Shown here: positions 45,601-56,930 of the stretch, piece after piece | Position numbering within the stretch: position 1 is the first letter of the stretch | How the letters are laid out: each line of letters opens with the position of its first letter | Origin: Asterias rubens | Taxonomy: Eukaryota; Echinodermata; Asteroidea; Forcipulatida; Asteriidae | Direction: 5' to 3' | Length of the DNA: 64,000 nucleotides | Assembly: GCF_902459465.1 (NCBI RefSeq) | Contig: NC_047076.1 | Location: forward strand, 4,849,488 to 4,913,487 | Position numbers and translations under genes: made by a program | The notes under the pieces: model-generated | Database searches by the model: none | What the model saw: the letters and a program-made list of their open reading frames with translations, nothing else | Told to the model about the DNA's origin: nothing

Positions 45601-48600
45601 TCGATATTGGATAACGTACTACGCTCGGTTGTAAATCGCTACAGTGCGTCCTTTTATGGTATGATTTAACCAACTTGACTGCAACTGAGCATAGTACACT
45701 ATCCACTATCAATGACATATTGGGCCAAGACTAGATGTATGAAAGGGCATTACAACAAAGGGAACTGCAACAACAAAAAGTCAACTCCTTTAACATACAA
45801 AAATAAGCTGTGACAAAGTGACAGTAAAAATATGCTCCCACTAAACTTTCAGTCACTCATTTGCTAGACCAATCCTTATTGGTCAAGCCAAAACAAACAG
45901 TTACATAAGCCTTGCTCTCATTGGTAGTCCTGAATCCTCTACTTTCATATGCAAAACTTCACAGGTCACTAACTGTGAACTCTAACACACACAACATACA
46001 ATCAGTGTAAAACCATAGGGGAAAAACCTAGACATAAAAACTAGTCTTTTCCTGACTCACAAATAGTCAACCCATGAGCAATCTACAATTAAAATAACAA
46101 TTAAAAGACAAATTAAAAATGTAACAAATTATACATGGATTAAAAATGTTTTGATTGTTTCACATAAATTTACATATTGTGTTGTTTGTTACTTATATGT
46201 ATTTATTATTATTTTTAATCTAAAGGGAGGACTGCCATCTTGGCTGCTGAGAAATCAGGACATCCAACTGCGATCATCTGACCCAGGTTTGTCTTGCCAC
46301 CATCTTTGTCTTGTCCCCTGTCAACCATCATATCTATTGATCAGCTATCCAACCTGAGGTGGATTTCACAAAGAGTTAAGACTAGTCTTATCTTGAGTTA
46401 GGACGAGTTACTCATGTTAACTTAGGACTAGCCTTTAAACGTTTTTAATATCTCCTAGGACTAGTCTCAAGTGACGCTTTGTGAAATCGATCCCTGCACA
46501 AACATCCCTGTCATTTGACACTTGTCATCCTTTTTTTTGTATTGTAAACTGCCATGCTGCTCCAAATTTAATATTGGACTCAATAGGAGTCCTATATGGG
46601 TTATTACAGGATGCTAATCCGTTGTTTGTTTCATGTGATTTTTAAACAATTTGTGAACAGCCTTCTTGAAGTATGTTGACCTGTGGATGGGAGTCTTACT
46701 TCCAAAAGTCAAGCCGTTTCTCTACGCAAATGGTGGACCAATTATAACAGTTCAGGTAGGTGACAATATGCAGGTTTAATGAGTAATACTCTTTTTAATT
46801 TCTGTCTCTGTTCAACCTGTCTGTCCGCAGGTTCTTGTACATGTTTATGTTTAATTTATCTGGCTATCAAGCAGTTCACAAGTCCCTTGTAGAAGATGCA
46901 TCCATACTTATTTTGATTTCTGTCGTGTGATATTTAATTTATGGTTACTTCTAAAAAAAATGTTTTAAGGTTATAAATCGTCTCCTGACAATGACTAGAG
47001 CAAGCTAGTCGAAACGTTGAGACCAATTCAGAACTGACTCCGCGGTAGTACAGTTAATTGCGATCCTATAAGCTAAAGTAGTAGTACCAGCTTATTTTCT
47101 ATACCATCCGCCCTGGTAATAGTTAAAAAGCAGGACAGTTCTTTTCAGAACTGAGAAGTCTCACGAACCTCCAATTATCTACTCCGTGGCAGTAGAATAA
47201 AGCAAGACAGTTCTCTAAGAACAACTCTACCTGGCAAGTAGATACACCGCAAACCAAATATCCATTATAAATGTATTGTTTAAAAAAAATCATGAAGTAT
47301 GGAATAGTATGGAATTAAATGTGAGTTTGAATATAAAACAGATGAAGAGAAAGGTGGGCTAAAGAAGCTACACAAGAAACCCAGAGAAGCTGTAGGTTAA
47401 TTGTTGTGGCATAGAAGAGAACCAAGGCACATCTGTACTCACAAATGGCCCTCGCTGGGAATCGAACTAGGGTTCACAGTGCTCAGAGGTAATTGCTTTA
47501 TGCTCTAGCCATCCATGCTAAAATAACACTGTAAATAGTATGCATGATTCCTGTTTGACCTTATGTATTCGTTCTCAACCTCATCCCCAACTCCATTTTT
47601 TGGCAGGTTGAAAATGAGTATGGTAGTTACCCAGCCTGTGATCATGTGTACATGCGTCACCTTCTACAGGTATTTCAATCGTACCTTGGAACGGATGTCG
47701 TGTACTTTTCAACCGATGGGCCGGCGGACAACTACCTGAAATGTGGGACATTACAAGGAATATACTCAACGATAGATTTTGGAGCAGGTAAAACAAGAAT
47801 AGACTTCTTGAAAATCACGTTATTAGTCAATGAAAGGGATGAAGCTTAGTGGGTTTGATACCTTTTGTAGATCATTTTGGGGGCTATGACTTGAACCCCT
47901 GCTTACTGCGTATCGATGTTTCAGCTTCATTAGTCATCAAGTTTTTGGAGAAAAAAAGCAATGTTTTCAGGAGAGTGACGTAAATACATTGTACATGCTG
48001 AAATATTTTTCTCTCCTGAGAAAAACAAAATGTCTTCATGATATCATTCTACTCATTTCTAAAAAAAATACAGCACCTCAGCAAGTAACTTTTCTTCAAT
48101 CATTATCTTTTAACGGCGTAAATTTAATGTAAATGTTTTGTGTTGTACAAAGAGTACCCAAACTTTTGATTTGCAATATGCAGTTGGGGAATCCTTTGAG
48201 AAACTTTTATAAAATTTATAATGTGTGTTTTTGATCTTTCAGTCGATGATCCACAAGCTTTATTTGATGAGCAGAGAAAATATGAGCCAAAAGGACCATT
48301 GGTAAGTTAATTAAAAGAGTAAATGTAAAACAACAATTGTTAAAATGATCAATCTGTATGCTCACTGGTTGCATTGACACAAATACATTTACCGATAAAC
48401 CGTACCTACTATCTTAAAACACCCGGGCACAATTTCATCGAGTTTGTGCTTTTATGCACAAAAAGTAAATGTAGCTAAGCATGACAAAAATTGCTTACCA
48501 GAATAATAACTTAGTAAAAAGCTATATGATAAAAGGATTCAAACTGCCTCTAGCTACCGGGCAATCTCAGTGGTCTAGTTGGTAAGACATCTGCTCTTGA

Positions 48601-51600
48601 TTGGAAAGGGTTAGGGGTCCAAATCACCCGAGTAATTTTTTGTTCACAGCTAAGGGGAAAGTACCGAGAATACACTTGGTGCGTTCGTTTAGCTTCCCTG
48701 GGTCATCCTCGGTCTGCCCCGGTGCGTTCAAATAGCTTTTGACGTGATTCCAGGGGCTCACCCAGGTCAGCCCCCAGTGCCCTGCTTGTGGAGTGGGTCA
48801 CTTGGGGGCTGGCCCCAGGTAAACGAGGTCACTACGAGAGCGGTGAGTGGTCGTTCGTTTAGCTCTTGCCAGGGGCTCACCCGAGTGAGCACTGCGGGGT
48901 AGACCCAGGGAAGCTAAACGAACACACCCAGTGCTCACTCACATCGGTGTAAGGGAAAAAACAATAATGTTCTTTATCCGTATCCCGATGCAAATTTAAC
49001 ATCTATTAAAATTCTTGAAAGGCTGTTGAAAATCTTTGGCTCGACTCTATTTTATATAGGTTAATTCTGAATACTACACAGGCTGGTTGGACCACTGGGG
49101 AGAGCCACATCAGACAGTTCTAACATCAAAGGTTGCTAGAGGATTAGATGCCATCTTGAAACTCGGCGCTAATGTCAATATGTAAGTTCTTAATTTCTTA
49201 ACTTTTCATGAAGTGGGTTTTAGGGGCGAGTGGTCTAGGGCGGTGGACTAGAGTTCTGTAATTTACAGAATGTTGGTTCGAATCCTGGTGTGGTCAGTTG
49301 CTATAAAAAAGGATTACATGACATTTTGAAACTCGGCGCTAATGTCAATATGTAAATTAAAATCCTTAATTTTTTAAGAAGTTGGGTTTGTTGGCCGGGC
49401 GTTGGACTCAAGTTCTGTAGTTTGCAGAATGTGGGTTTGAATCCTGGCCTGGTCAGTTGCAAAACTTGTGTCCTTGAGCAAGGTACTTTAATACAATTGC
49501 TTCTCTCCGCCTAGAAGTACAAATGGATATCGGTCAAGTGGTTATCGGTGACGCTGGGCATTATTCGTAAATCAGTGTGTGCAGCATGTGCTTGTTCTAT
49601 CAACTTCCTTGCATGATTGGTCGGTAAACCAATATGCTTGGTTGCATAGAAAAATAAATTAAAAGCTTGCACAGCCCAAAACCCAAACCCAAGTTGCCTG
49701 TAAAGATGGTGTCTATAAGGAACTACCTTTACAGTATATTATCATTATAGTGATATTATAGTGTTGGGTAAAAAAAAAAAAAAACTTTTCTCTTTAAATG
49801 CAGGTACATGTTTGAGGGCGGTACCAACTTTGCTTACTGGAATGGAGCCAACGGAGACCTTACCTCGTACTCACCTCAACCAACGAGCTATGACTACGAT
49901 GCACCCCTATCAGAGGCTGGAGATCCAAATGAGAAATACTACATCTTAAGAACAATTATTGGGAAAGTAAGCGTAAATTTCATATATTTTTTTATGGTGT
50001 TATGGCTGAGTAGTTAAGAGCATCAATTTCAAGTTCTGGTGGTTAAGTCATTGGAGTGTGGGTTCAAATCCCCGTCATGGCACTTGTGTCCTTGAGCAAG
50101 ATACTCTATTATCATTGCTTCTCTTCACCCAGGGGTACATGCGAGGGTTCAGGTTGATATTGTGTATACTCCCCAGGGAGCTGAGAAAAACCTAAAGCTG
50201 AAAACATAGAAAACCTTTGATTTGTTCTGACTTTTGAACTGTTATTTTTGTTGCAGTACAAAAAGCTAACCCCTGGACCAATTCCAGTTGCTACCAAGAA
50301 ATACGCCTATGGGAAGACCCTAATGAGTCATACTGCTACTCTCTATGATGTGTTGGATAAGATAGCTCCTTATGGACCAATTAGAACAACTTATCCAATT
50401 AGCATGGAAGACATGCAACAGGTTGGTATTGTCACGCGGAGATAAAGAGGACATATAATCTTCACTGGAACTTCTTTGGTTTGGGACCCAAAAAAGAGTT
50501 AGGAGTAGTCCTAACTTAGGGCTAGTCCTAGGAGATATACAAATTGCATGGCTAGTACTAAGTTAGGACGAGTAACTGGTCCTAACTCGAGATAAGACTA
50601 GTCGTAACTCTTTGTGAAATCCACCCCAGGGCAGCCAGCAGATAAGTACCGTCAAGGACAAGGTTTTTTACTCATTGTTAATTCACCTTGTTGAAAATGG
50701 GATGTCAGAGAAACATGGGAGGAAGTTCACAGTACCTGGGGTTACATTTGTTTACAAACTTCAGATACTGGATCGCTGTCTACTGGAAATCAAGCTGGGT
50801 CTCATTACACTTGGTTCAGAAAAAGTGAATCAGACCCGGTTTTGATCCTGCAACATGGGTTTATTTCTTTGGTTATGACAAAATAAGGCCAGGACAACCA
50901 GCAAATAAGTATCGTCCAGGATAGCATTTGTTTGTCCGAAATTACAACTGTCGTAGTGCTTTTCAATGGGGAAATTTTTGTTCTAAATCTATTTTATAAA
51001 GGGAATAATTAAAACAAAAAATCAAGAAAATTGTTCAGGTTGGCAAAAGCTCACTAAGCAATAATGAAGAAATTACAACTACAGTAAATGGTTCAAGTGT
51101 CCCTCTGGCCACCTGGCAAGTGGCCTGGAGGGCAATAATGAATTATGTTACAAATATTAGTAAAAACGTTTAAAAAAATTGTATTATATTGAAAGGATAC
51201 TTTCTGTTTTGATTTGTAGGATTTTGGGTTCATGCTGTATCGCACTACACTGAGGTCAAACTACAATACGTCACCACTGACTATCAATGGAATTCATGAC
51301 AGAGGATATGTATTCGTTGATAAGGTAGGTGCTAAACTGTTTCTAAAGATGCGTTCGCATTGTATTCACAGACCCCTTGCATATGGCGTCACGCTCTTAA
51401 AAAGCTCCCTCACTGAGGTCGAAATGAGGCAAATCATTGGATGATACATGTAGCGCGTAAAAACATTTGCGTGACCTGGGCCCAATTTCATAGAGCTGCT
51501 TAAGCACAAAATTTTGCTTAAGCAAAAAAATCCTTGCTTAGTAAAATCTGATAACCGGCCAAGACTCCACTCAATTGTTATGCTAAGTAAACAACAGCTA

Positions 51601-53656
51601 AATACCAGTCACAAGCAATGTACATGTATATGGCATGAAACTTTTGCCAGTAACATGTGAAAAATAAGCAAGCTATTTTCTTGCTTAAGCAATTTGTTTC
51701 CTTAAGCAGCTCAATGAAATTGGCCCCTGTAGTGTTTACTTTTTAAGTAATTTTTTGTTCTTCTTACCAATTTAATGTGGAGTGCCTTGGGCGCCCTTTT
51801 AGGCGGATCGATATAAGATCTATTTATTATTCTTGATTAGATTCCTGTGGGTATCCTGAAGCGCAATACTCATGTCACTCTCAACATCACAGCCCAAGAG
51901 AATTCAACGCTCGATATACTGGTTGAGAACATGGGACGTCTCAACTATGGCTGCTGTATCAACGACAGTAAGGTTAGTCATTGAGACTCCTTACTCGATC
52001 ATTAATAATAATAGTGGCTTCTTAAAGACGATATAACCTGTGGCATCGCATGTTTACAAAAGAGCCACTAAGCCTGGACTTCATGTAGGTAGACTTGTAC
52101 ATCATAGGGAGAACACCATCGCTCAAGGGCTAGAGAGCTTAGTTGGTAGAAAGTCCCAACTTTCCTTCATCCATCCCAGGGGAAAAAAATTAACATTTTG
52201 AAACAACTCCAAATGCTTTGCCAAATCGTCCGCTTTGTGGTTAAGAGCATCCAATTCAAGTTCTGGTGGTTAAGTCATCGGGGTGTGGGTTCGAATCCTG
52301 GTCGTGACACTTGTGTCCTTGAGCAAGATGCTTGACTATAATTGCTTCTCTTCACCCAGAGGTATTAATGGGTACCTGCGAGGGTAGAGGTTGATACTGT
52401 GTATGAAAAAGCCACAAGCGCCTTACAGGAAGCTCAGGGCTATATACTCCCCAGGGAGCTGGGAAGAGTAAAGGAATGTTATTGGCCCTATGACCAGGGC
52501 ACTTATGTGAAGCGCATTGAGACGATTATAGTGAAATGTAAGAACAAGTTATTATTAATATGATGAGTTCCTCTGTAGGCAGTTAACGGTTGAATGTCTT
52601 CTGACTGGCACCCCAAAAAAAGACATTGACAAAATAGGGAAACGGCCAACACAAAGGGCTAGAGAGCTCAGTTAGAAGAGTGCTAATTTTCCTTTGTTCA
52701 ACCAAAAACTTCCGCTACATTGTATGATAAGAAATCTTTCCTCTCTAGGGTATCATTGGGAATGTCACCCTCGCTGGCTTCGTCCTGACGTCCTGGCAGA
52801 TTTTTTCCCTGAACCTAGAGAAAGCCTTAGACCTGAAGCGCAATTCTGTAGATGTGCCATCGGAAGGAGGCACCCCCTCAGGACCTCTGCAAATACCGTC
52901 GTTCTTTGCTGGTACCCTGCCAACTGGTCCCCAAGAGGGACCTCAGGATACGTTCCTGAGAATGACTGGATGGTCCAAGGTGAGAGATATCATAAAATTA
53001 TGTAAAGCTTTTCAAAGTTAGTAGGATTTACAAACTTGTTAACCATCTGTTAACCATATTCCTTTTGCCATCTTCTGCAGGGTCAGGCTTTCATCAACGG
53101 ATTCAACCTGGGTCGTTACTGGCCAACAGAGGGCCCACAGATAACGCTGTATGTGCCAGCTTTTGTCCTGAACCCCACACAGAACACTCTCGTCCTCTTT
53201 GAAACAGAACACTCCCCCTGTAATACGTCGGACCCCTTTGCTATATGCTCCGTTGAATTCATCGACAGGCCAATTATAAACTCTACAATACCGCCTGAAG
53301 ACCTACAAGCGAGCCAAAGAAAGAACTCAGACTCACAAACTTTTTGGAGGGAAAATGAAGAAAGTGCCGATGCAGATTTCGGAGAACATAAACTCTTAAA
53401 GAACGAACGATTGTCAGGGAACAAGATCCAGGATGTTGATGAGACATGGGGGAGGGACGTTGTACCTGGGAAGGGGTCCAAGAATGGATTTGATCTCAGT
53501 TCCGATTCTCAAGAAGCTTTTGATGAAAACACAATTATTGTGGATTCCAAGAAAGAGTGGAAGGACATTGGGAAAGAGGTTGTTGTTTCCGCTACAGAGG
53601 TGATGATCTTCCTGGGTGGACTACCAGCAGTACTTTGGAACTTTTTTATCGTCTGA
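42687..53656 (+). CDS. GLB1: Beta-galactosidase, GLB1 type, complete (14 exons, 756 aa)
   Basis: Exons: 42687-42746, 44530-44699, 45417-45567, 46226-46286, 46661-46755, 47607-47787, 48243-48301, 49060-49181, 49804-49966, 50257-50421, 51220-51324, 51841-51972, 52749-52979 and 53081-53656 (TGA stop). All are GT-AG and in phase. Glycoside hydrolase family 35: hydrolyses terminal beta-galactose from glycolipids and glycans, in the lysosome in vertebrates. Residues 1-19 are a signal peptide. The acid/base Glu183 is in VENEYGSY and the nucleophile Glu263 is in [44 protein letters not shown] and GFNLGRYWP are near-identical to the human protein. The last exon runs about 120 residues past the conserved end and finishes in a hydrophobic tail. 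A 10-codon upstream frame lies at 42652-42681. AATAAA at 53878 is a plausible polyadenylation signal. Confidence 0.95.
43965..44067. repeat. Strong hairpin in beta-galactosidase intron 1
   Basis: TAGCCCACCTTGTTGAGCTGT pairs with ACAGCTCAACAAGGTGGGCTA at the ends; an inner hairpin pairs CATCGGTCTCATCACTGT with ACAGTAATGAGACCGATG. A 19-base unpaired segment lies on one side only. It is probably a foldback element. Confidence 0.8.
44712..45000 (+). repeat. tRNA-like SINE, full length
   Basis: Box A-like TGGCCTAGCGGATAAGAGC, box B-like GTGTGGGTTTGAGTCCCGGT, then GTGTTGTGTAACGCACGTAA, GAACCCAGTGCACTTATA and a tail with GCATCACTGAGTGACGGATA. It lies in beta-galactosidase intron 2, directly upstream of a LINE fragment in the opposite orientation. 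Confidence 0.75.
45005..45335 (-). pseudogene. LINE reverse transcriptase C-terminal fragment
   Basis: The minus strand translates, with frameshifts, to [17 protein letters not shown] and [17 protein letters not shown], the C-terminal tail of LINE reverse transcriptases (GRPxxRWxDxIxxWTG). It is degenerate and lies in beta-galactosidase intron 2. Confidence 0.65.
46361..46495. mobile_element. Foldback element, family D
   Basis: Ends GGATTTCACAAAGAGTTAAG and GACGCTTTGTGAAATCGATC; inner arms GACTAGTCTTATCTTGAGTT and related text. It lies in beta-galactosidase intron 4. A similar copy is at 50480-50630. Confidence 0.7.
46978..47260 (+). repeat. Dispersed repeat, third copy of the 7470-7765 family
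   Basis: Begins CGTCTCCTGACAATGACTAG and includes CTAGTCGAAACGTTGAGACC and CTACCTGGCAAGTAGATACA. It lies in beta-galactosidase intron 5. Confidence 0.75.
48541..48962 (+). repeat. Second-family SINE split by a palindromic element
   Basis: The SINE head is GGCAATCTCAGTGGTCTAGT and the tail resumes with CACTCACATCGGTGTAAGGG. Between them, 48679-48927 is a palindrome with ends TGCGTTCGTTTAGCTTCCCT and AGGGAAGCTAAACGAACACA. The first ~25 bases of that palindrome recur at 24049-24085. It lies in beta-galactosidase intron 7. Confidence 0.7.
49140..49470 (+). repeat. Tandem duplication of the end of beta-galactosidase exon 8 and its donor region
   Basis: GGATTAGATGCCATCTTGAA and the rest of exon 8 (49140-49181) recur as GGATTACATGACATTTTGAA at 49312-49354, with the following intron and a SINE-like head (GGTTCGAATCCTGGTGTGGT against GGTTTGAATCCTGGCCTGGT). 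Two units of about 172 bp. The second exon copy has no acceptor and a weaker donor (GTAAAT). Confidence 0.85.
49986..50190 (+). repeat. tRNA-like SINE in beta-galactosidase intron 9
   Basis: Head TGTTATGGCTGAGTAGTTAA; box B-like GTGTGGGTTCAAATCCCCGT; then GTGTCCTTGAGCAAGATACT and CTCCCCAGGGAGCTGAGA. Confidence 0.75.
50480..50630. mobile_element. Foldback element, family D
   Basis: Ends resemble GAGTTAGGAGTAGTCCTAAC and GTCGTAACTCTTTGTGAAAT. It lies in beta-galactosidase intron 10, just after exon 10. Related to 12821-13314 and 46361-46495. Confidence 0.65.
51480..51727. mobile_element. Palindromic element with GGGCCCAATTTCATAGAGCT end
   Basis: Left end GCCCAATTTCATAGAGCTGC; right end GCAGCTCAATGAAATTGGCC. 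Same family as the inner palindrome at 31948-32178. It lies in beta-galactosidase intron 11. Confidence 0.75.
52221..52552 (+). repeat. tRNA-like SINE in beta-galactosidase intron 12
   Basis: Box B-like GTGTGGGTTCGAATCCTGGT, then CTTGTGTCCTTGAGCAAGAT, TGGGTACCTGCGAGGGTAGA, CTCCCCAGGGAGCTGGGAAG and a tail GAAGCGCATTGAGACG. This is one of the best preserved copies and shows the full tail. Confidence 0.8.
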
Positions 53657-53699
53657 AATCGTTTCAAGACTGAATTGAGTTCAAATTTTATAAGTAATA

Positions 53700-56600
53700 G
53701 TAATAATAGTGGCTGTTAATTTAGCCCAATATCCGTCACTCAGTGACACTCGAGACACTTTAACATTCAGTATTTTCCTGCAAGGTAATATTGATTGATT
53801 GATTTGGCTTATTGTATTTATATACAAGTATACAAGTTAACAATAGAAATTGCCTTGGATATCATGCTTAAAAAGACAATAAATAACAGAAATTAATGTT
53901 AAAAATTAAGGAACTACATTTGAATTATGAGACCTACTCCTTTTACTTAGCACCATGTAATGGTTTACAGCTTGCTGTGGCGCAATATGCTGCCAGGCAA
54001 ACCCTTTTCTTTTTGGTGCACCGGGTTCTTTTACTTACGTAACACAACAGCTTCTGTTATTTTCAACAGGCAGACATAAAAAAGTCTGATTTCAGTATCA
54101 CATACACAGCAGAAGCATAATGTAGTAGCAAATTATGGCCCTTTACTTTGTAGACAAAGAAATCTAATTCAATAAACAGACCCCAAAAAGTAGTAATTTA
54201 CAATTTAAAATGCTCAGCATTATGTAATTAGTACAGGGCACTTCTAGACAGGGCACTTCTAGACAGGGCTTACAGACATGGACACGAGTACTTTCACTGT
54301 CGTCCAATATCTGTTCAACTTCCTTGGTAGTCAGGATGCACTATTTTGTTTTAAGAACAGTGTGAGCAGTTTTACTCGACTTGCGGTGGTAATTCACTTT
54401 TTACATCAACGTGAATTTTTTTTTTTTTTTTTTTTTTTGGGGGGGGGGGGTTTTTGTTGGGGTGTTAGTTTGTTTTGTTGGGGTATTTGTTTGTTTTGCT
54501 CTGTTTTTGTGTATGTGGGATGCTAGCTTTTTTGTCAACTTTAAGAATCCTAATTAAACATACAGATGTTTATGCTAAAAGGGGTATAATTTAACTAAAC
54601 AACTTAGTTGTTAACATTTAATTTTAAAAAAGTACTAATTAAAAAACAATAATGTTTTGTATGAGATTTGTTATTGAACTTGTTGTTTCCCTGTTAAAGT
54701 GAAGTCAAGTATATGAACAAAAAAATTACATGAATTTGGGAGGGACTGCTTTACCAATTGTGATGCAAGAAAATTTGTTTCACTTTCACATGAAGTATGA
54801 ACCAGGTTTAACACTGCTGCCTGCTATGGTAGTTGGGAGGGCAGACATTGTTGTAAACTATGTTTCCAAATTATTTGAAGAAATTAGTTCAAGTTTGAAA
54901 CATCGTAGGATGATTTAAAGGGAAAGTACACGTTTGGTAATTACTCGAAACAAATATTAACTTAAAAACTGACTTGGTAACGAGCATTGGAGAGCTGTTG
55001 ATAGTTTAAAACATTGTGGGAAACGACTCCCTCTGAAGAAACGTGGTTTTTGAGAAGGAGGTAATTTCTCACTAAAATAATAAAAGACTTCTAGCTAGAA
55101 GTATTTTATTCCTACATGAAACCACAACAAGGGTGTTTTTTGTTTTGTCATTTTCAATGACCGATTGAGCAAAAATTTTCACAGGCTTGTTATTTTATGC
55201 TTATGATGGGATACACCAAGTGAGAAGACTGGTCTTTGACAATTCCCAAACGTGTACCTTCCCTTTAATGCAACTTATATTATTGTTAGTTTCTAAAACA
55301 CAACAGCGTCGTCTGAGACCATAGCAAGGTACACAAACAGAAACATCAAAGATTCAGCTTATCACAGACATGCAACTTTCTAATTGCCAAAAAAAGAGGA
55401 AATGGTCGATCACGCCTATTGTTTGTACAGTGTTTTTCAGTTTTCAAAGGCACTGTTTTGAAAAGAAAAAGAGGAAATCGGCTGATCAGCTGAAAGTTGC
55501 ATGCCTGTTATCATTTGGGGCCAAATTCATAAAGCTGTAAAGCAGCTGCTGCTTAAACAAAACAAATCAGTGGTCTTACTTTCACCGACATGACCGGTGA
55601 GAAAGTATGGATTTTAGTGCTCTCAAGTTGTCAAAAGTTTCGAAATACTGAGTTTGAAACACTGAATGAAAATGAAGTAAGTAAACTTTCACTTTGGTTG
55701 TACTACACAAGGAAATGAAATTGTATACCAGTGTGAGATCATTACGTAGGCCTACAATTTATTGCCAAAGGGTGTCAAGTTAATTACGATTACTGTATAT
55801 ATTGATCAAAACACCGGGTAACTTTTTTCTATCTTGATGATAAAAATAACTATTGATAATATTTACAAGGAAATCCGTGTAAAAAAAAAAAATACACCGA
55901 GTATCTAGTAAATAATACTTGGCTTATCTGAGGGGTGTTTCCCCTTTCCTGATGTAATTTTTTTAGCCCACTCTTGATTTGGTAATAATTTCATTTATAG
56001 TCCAAAGTTTCCCAACCGAAATCTTGAATGGTGCACAATCTGTTTTTTAGACGGTTGAAAACAATATAACAGACAACATTTTGAAGTTGGATGGTTTTTC
56101 GATTTTGTGGTCCGGCTATTTGGTTGCATCAACTTTGCAACAGCATTCATCATTCACAGAGTAAAAACAGGTGAGATAGCGTTTTTTAACCGAATCATTA
56201 CCCACACTTGATGTCAACAGAATATTGTAAGTTCATCTTCAACAGGAACAAATATTAGTTAAAAAACAACATTTTCAAAATCTCTGTAAACTACAAGAGC
56301 CTATCTGCGTCAACAAAAAACACAATTTCAATATCGTTATTACGGATTCACAATTTGTTATTACTGATTCAGGGTCCGTCTTTACTGATATTTGTAATAA
56401 TTAAACATTTTAAATACATCTATTAAATTGTGCTTTGTTGTCAGTTTACAATAACAAAAGTGACTCTGCGATTTGGACACATCGTTTGAGGTTGTTCTCC
56501 ATTTGTTTTGATCTACCCCCCGCCCCTGTATACTTGCTTTCCATGATAATATCTCATTTAACTTAATTAATTTTGGTTGCATTTTTGCAAAGATCTGTTT

Positions 56601-56811
56601 TGTTTTGTTTTGTTTTGTTTTTATTTACAACAAAACACATTTTGTGGCTATTAAAACTCAGCATGGGTAAATTTATAACAGCAAACAGAAACGAATTGAA
56701 AACATTTATTTGAAGTTGTTTTTTCCAAATGGAAAAGCTAAATGAGATTGATTTATTATTTACTCTATTGATTGACTTTTTATTATTATTGTTGTTTTGT
56801 TATTTACACAG
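53700..56811. other. Intergenic stretch between the beta-galactosidase and the kinase
   Basis: No exon was found. It contains SINE tail pieces at 53700-53790 (CCGTCACTCAGTGACACTCG) and 53935-54060, a poly-T/poly-G run at 54418-54451, a family-C element at 54914-55269, and a (TTTTG)n run at 56592-56622. AATAAA occurs at 53878, 222 bases after the beta-galactosidase stop. Confidence 0.5.
54914..55269 (+). mobile_element. TTAA-type miniature element, family C
   Basis: Starts TTAAAGGGAAAGTACACGTT and ends CAAACGTGTACCTTCCCTTTAA. This is the cleanest family-C copy, with TTAA intact on both sides. Confidence 0.85.
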
Positions 56812-56930
56812 GCACTGTGTCTCCCGTACAGAGCCTGTCGACCTAAAACGTTGGCCTTCAGTGGTCGCCAGCCCAGTGCGACCAGCAACCAGCAGCATAG
56901 CAGCTTGCCAGTTTCAGAGAACGCCCCTAA

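Noticed and set aside
54278-54526. 82-codon frame with Phe and Gly runs
   Set aside because: It is a translation of the poly-T/poly-G run at 54418-54451.
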